Of a stretch of 64,000 nucleotides of DNA, positions 60,841-64,000 are shown one piece after another. Under the pieces are notes generated by a model, which made no database searches, was not told where the DNA came from, and was given only the letters and a program-made list of their open reading frames with translations. Each line of letters starts with the position of its first letter. Position 1 is the first letter of the stretch. A program made the position numbers and the translations under genes. Origin of the DNA: Scleromitrula shiraiana (lineage: Eukaryota > Ascomycota > Leotiomycetes > Helotiales > Sclerotiniaceae); the NCBI GenBank assembly GCA_028455995.1, contig JABELC010000008.1, positions 557,501 through 621,500 on the forward strand. Direction: 5' to 3'.

Positions 60841-61852
60841 TGTTGATTAAATTTATGTTTTTTTCTGTATTTTTCTGGGAGGCGTAATTTGGAGATCGGT
60901 AAGATAGTGGTTGATTGTTAACTCGATTTGAATTATGATGTATGTAGGTATGAGAATGAGAGGAATGCGCAAGGGAAATAAGAGGAGGAAGGTGTAAATA
61001 TCCTTCTTTATTATTATCCTTCCGTTTAATTAGATTTCGTACCGTTGACGGGTGCAACGTCAGATTATGATTTTGCTCCGTTTGCGTCTCTTAGCAATAT
61101 AAATTCGATCGATCAATCAGTTCATTCAAATCAATTCACTTTCACACCCGGTTCAATTCAGAGAGAAAAAAGAAACCAAATCACAAAAGATATGGTATCA
61201 GTCTGAAGGCAAAAAAAAGAAAACCAAGTATATAGATTGATATATAGATATGAATATCCCTCGAGAAACGGGAAAACTATTCATCCTAAAAAAACAAAAC
61301 AAGTAACTTACTTGTCGGTTACTCGAGTACGAACTTGAAATACAATAATCACAATTGATAAAGTTTTTCTTGGCGTAAATAAGCCAAGAAATGTAATGAT
61401 ACAAATAATAATAAATACAAATAAACGCCGTTGCACACATTTTGATGAAATTAGATGCTGATATTTGGTAGGATCATCCCATCTAATAAAGAAAAGGTCT
61501 ACTAGTATAAGTTTGGAGAAAGAATTCTACCTACATACCTAGTACCTAGCAACACAAACCCCATAAAGACGCATCCCATCCATCCATCCATCCATCCATC
61601 CATCGCAACGCACACGCAGCGCACCGCAGCGCAGCACGCTAAATGACGATCAGGGTGCTAATTTATATATATCCTTGTACCATATTAGAAACCTACTTAG
61701 CACGTTTAGGTACTCAAGCGTGTTTTATGTGAGGGCCGGGCACTTAAAAACTCCGAATTTCTCACCAAAAGTCAATATATTCAAATATTTATATTAAATT
61801 AAATAATAAATATCTAATTTAAATATAACTCCGAATACCAGCCCGCGGATTC
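60841..61852. other. Intergenic region
   Basis: Probable promoter of the PhoD-like gene at its left end (about 60841-61100, T-rich with several short repeats), then unannotated DNA. A CATC repeat lies at about 61577-61605 and GCGCAGC-like repeats at about 61610-61640. The right end (61749-61836) carries a short AT-rich insert with direct repeats, listed separately. Confidence 0.5.
61749..61836 (+). repeat. Short AT-rich insert flanked by 10-bp direct repeats
   Basis: The decamer AACTCCGAAT occurs at 61749-61758 and again at 61827-61836. Between them are 68 bp that are mostly A and T. The right copy lies 17 bp left of the premature stop of the phosphotransferase relic. The pattern resembles a target-site duplication around a small decayed insertion, but chance is possible. 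Confidence 0.45.
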
Positions 61853-62430
61853 TCAGTCGATCAGTCCCGTGACATGGCCATCATCATCAACCAAAATATT
61901 GCGGTGTTTGAAATCCCCATGCGTAAATTTTATACCGGGTCGTTGTAACGATTGAAGTTTTTCCGCTTTGTGAACCGCTTTTTCGTATTCTGCGTCTGAG
62001 TCGAGGTCGCGGCGCGTATACGATGAATATGCGAGTAGGAGAAGATGTTTGTGGAATTCGTCCGAGTTTTCACATGGGCCGATAGTATGAGAAGGTACTC
62101 GAATACTGCGGATGGCGCCTCCAGTAATTGAGCATATCCGCTCTTCGCCCCATGGGGATACCCATTGTCTTATAGCGGCCAAGTAACCCTTCAACTCTGA
62201 GAGCGCAGTAGCCTTAGCTTCAGGTGTTAAACTGTCATATGCTTGTCCTGGCTCTCGACCAGGAAGTCGTGTCATTAGAATTGATACCGGTGCATGTGGG
62301 CTTGCTGGATGATCGCCATAGCACAAATTTTTTTTGGTGTGGGAAGATGGGCGGAATAGCATATTTTCGTTGCGAGTACTTCTTCCAGTCGTGTCCCATC
62401 AGACCATTTCAAGAGTAGACCAATGGTAAT
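61853..62430 (-). pseudogene. Aminoglycoside-phosphotransferase-like pseudogene
   Basis: Remains of a fungal APH/choline-kinase-like enzyme. Reading leftward, KWSDGTRLEEVLAT (near 62400) is in one frame. An A8 run (62335-62328 on the coding strand) then shifts the frame, and the next frame continues CYGDHPASPHAPVSILMTRL and on through the catalytic loop THGDFKHRN (Brenner-type HGDxxxxN). It reaches GLID, where a TGA at 61855-61853 replaces the Trp usual in relatives; the following codons still read ESAGWYSE. Upstream exons are not clearly recognisable. With a frameshift, a nonsense codon and loss of the 3' end near an AT-rich insert, it is unlikely to be functional. The family call is from motif memory; I rate it good. 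Confidence 0.8.
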
Positions 62431-62832
62431 GGTATAATCTGGTTATCGAAAGGCGCCCCGATCCACTTACAATACTTGTTTGAAGATTCTCGTAGATAAT
62501 AATGTACAAATACCCAAAATCATCGAACGAACGGATGACTGAGCTTGGGTGTGGGCGGAATATTTGCAGACACCTGAGCAGCTTTTCGTGGAGTCCATGT
62601 AAAGTTGGGAAGAAAAATCCGTGGAAGCGAGAATGTCATTATTATGAATGCTGATTGTGATTTCTCTGCATGCAACTTATTTATGTAGAGGTTTTGCTAC
62701 ATGTACAGAAGCATACCTAAGAGCACTAGGTAAAGTGTATCTTCATAAAAAATTTTTTTGCGTCGTTGGTATAATTGTTTAAAGGTGAGCAAAAGCATCT
62801 GCCCAGGTAATTCACCAAATTAGCTCAATTGC
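62431..62832. other. Unassigned DNA between two pseudogenes
   Basis: Possible decayed 5' part of the phosphotransferase gene (a GTAAGT donor-like site sits on the minus strand near 62470), but no reliable coding frame. The right part, next to the monooxygenase relic's end, is AT-rich. Confidence 0.4.
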
Positions 62833-63648
62833 TTAGTAACATTTTACTATTGGCACTTTGAGGTAGGTATCTAGGTGTATTCTGTAGTTTACCTCGCGAT
62901 GCCAGCTCATTTCGACAGATCTTCGATCACCCGCCGTCCGCCTAAAAGCCTTACCCGTAAAACAATACTCACCATACGCATTCGACTCAGCCTTCGCTTT
63001 CTCAGCATACGCAAGCGACCTCCTCTCCCACCCATCCAAACCACATTTCCCCATAAACACCTCCGCCAACCCCACATGAGGACGAAACAGCGCCAACGCA
63101 TCCCCACCAGCAATAATTTCCCATCGTGGAAAACCGCGCGCGGCTGATACCAGGGGATCGCGAGTCTTGGAGAGAAGCTCGGCAAATGGCGCGGAGAGCG
63201 CCTCGCTACTCGAAAGCTTTCGGGTCCAAACATGTGGGTGTATGGAGCCGCGAGGGACGGTGGTATGGTGAATATTTCCCTGATACATCGGTGAAGATAT
63301 GGCGGTATTCGTGTGTGTTTCCTGTCATCTTTTCGTACCAGATCCAGATGAATTGGCGGTCTTCTGGTTCCGGACCCCCGCTCTCTGGTGGTACATGGTA
63401 TCTAATGAAGCTCAATAAATTGCTCAGATAAATGTTATATTTGGAGAATCAATAATTTTTGAACAGCGGGACCGACGCGCAATGCGGCTGTTTGGCTGTG
63501 TAGGAGATCAGGGGTGGATTTCTTGAGAACATTTGCATGGAGAAGACCGCTTAGGGAACCACCAATCTAGAGTGCGAATGATTAAATTAGATAAAATTCT
63601 AAATACGTGTGTGTTTGCAAAGAATGAACTTACAATTACGACTTCCAT
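62833..63648 (-). pseudogene. FAD-dependent monooxygenase relic
   Basis: Remnant of an aromatic-ring hydroxylase-like flavoprotein. Reading leftward, MEVVI, an intact GTAAGT..CTCTAG intron, then IGGSLSGLLHANVLKK (FAD-binding GGS-x-x-GL) and HSQTAALRVGPAVQ. A stop follows. Most of the middle is missing, and the next recognisable piece is RQFIWIWYEKMTGNTHEY. The C-terminal part reads PFAELLSKTRDPLVSA, then in another frame PRAVFHDGKLLLVG, then back in the first frame GDALALFRPHVG and WERRSLAYAEKAKAESNAYG. Relatives are about 400 residues long, so large deletions and at least two opposite frameshifts are present (near 63115-63150). The start ATG at 63648 and first splice sites are still visible. 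Not expected to be functional. Confidence 0.8.
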
Positions 63649-64000
63649 GGCTGCTATTTTCATTGCTTGGACGGGTGGGGGGCGAATTTAGGATTTGTCG
63701 TATTTCACTTCGATACGATATGAACAGCGTATGTATTTACAGTGGACGAAACCACAGGGCGGGTGATGGCGTGGTTAATATGTTGCTGGCAGATGTTCAT
63801 TGGCTAGTTGGGTAGTTGGTTCGTTCCACCTACATAGGTAACAAACACACCATCCATTTTCATTCTCATTACCATCCCCATACACTCACACTCACACTCA
63901 CACTCACACTCACGATTACCCACATGATACAACACAAACAGCACATCCTATATGCAGAACCAACCTGTCTATCTATCTATCTATCTATTCAGTTTAATAG
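63649..64000. other. Window end, noncoding
   Basis: Probably the former promoter of the monooxygenase relic, then simple repeats: CACACT (about 63880-63913) and CTAT (about 63970-63990). No gene was recognised before the window ends. Confidence 0.5.

Noticed and set aside
1..64000. tRNA, rRNA and CRISPR arrays
   Set aside because: Scanning by eye for B-box-like GGTTCGAATCC sequences, rRNA signatures and spaced identical repeats gave nothing convincing; a tRNAscan-SE and Infernal run would settle it.

Overview
The window reads as nuclear DNA of a filamentous ascomycete. Genes are split by short (about 45-125 nt) GT-AG introns with CTAAC/TACTAAC-like branch sites. Intergenic DNA is long, moderately AT-rich and full of microsatellites. 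Several protein types are fungal: a PTH11-like rhodopsin-domain protein, a Zap1-type zinc-finger protein, a giant DUF6606/DUF3638/DUF3645 protein, and APC and AAAP permeases. Very AT-rich islands beside broken genes suggest RIP-like decay. A leotiomycete such as Botrytis or Sclerotinia is my best guess from gene style; that is inference and not proven by the sequence.

Layout. 1-12302: about 12 kb with no convincing protein gene. The first 3.6 kb is microsatellite-rich. From about 3.67 to 8.12 kb there is a tandem series of diverged modules, most with a TATA-like box facing each way, and these are the most unexplained structure in the window. 12.3-14.1: AAAP amino-acid transporter. 16.6-17.7 (minus) and 18.1-21.8 (plus): a mitochondrial-type HMG-box protein and the spliceosomal helicase Prp5, sharing a 411-bp divergent promoter. 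22.4-23.0 (minus): a small protein with a dual-acylation N-terminus. 24.4-26.6: Zap1/ZafA-like zinc-finger factor. 29.1-29.8 (minus): ribosomal protein uL29 (L35). 30.7-31.5 (minus): unknown protein. 32.0-33.6 (minus): PTH11-like membrane protein. 35.4-37.5: APC-family transporter. 38.8-39.9: GNAT acetyltransferase. 41.9-42.3: small membrane protein with a PLDc_N-type segment. 44.6-54.9: a ten-exon gene for a protein of about 3,223 residues. 55.5-56.3 (minus): broken APC transporter. 57.7-60.8 (minus): PhoD-like phosphatase. 61.85-62.43 and 62.83-63.65 (both minus): decayed aminoglycoside-phosphotransferase-like and FAD-monooxygenase genes.

There are no operons, so the genes are mostly independent. 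Housekeeping functions (Prp5, uL29, mitochondrial HMG protein) lie in the 16-30 kb core. The right side, from about 42 kb on, mixes intact genes with AT-rich islands and three pseudogenes, like an accessory segment under decay. Exon boundaries were inferred by eye from reading frame, splice consensus and remembered family conservation, and the exon lengths were checked to keep frame.
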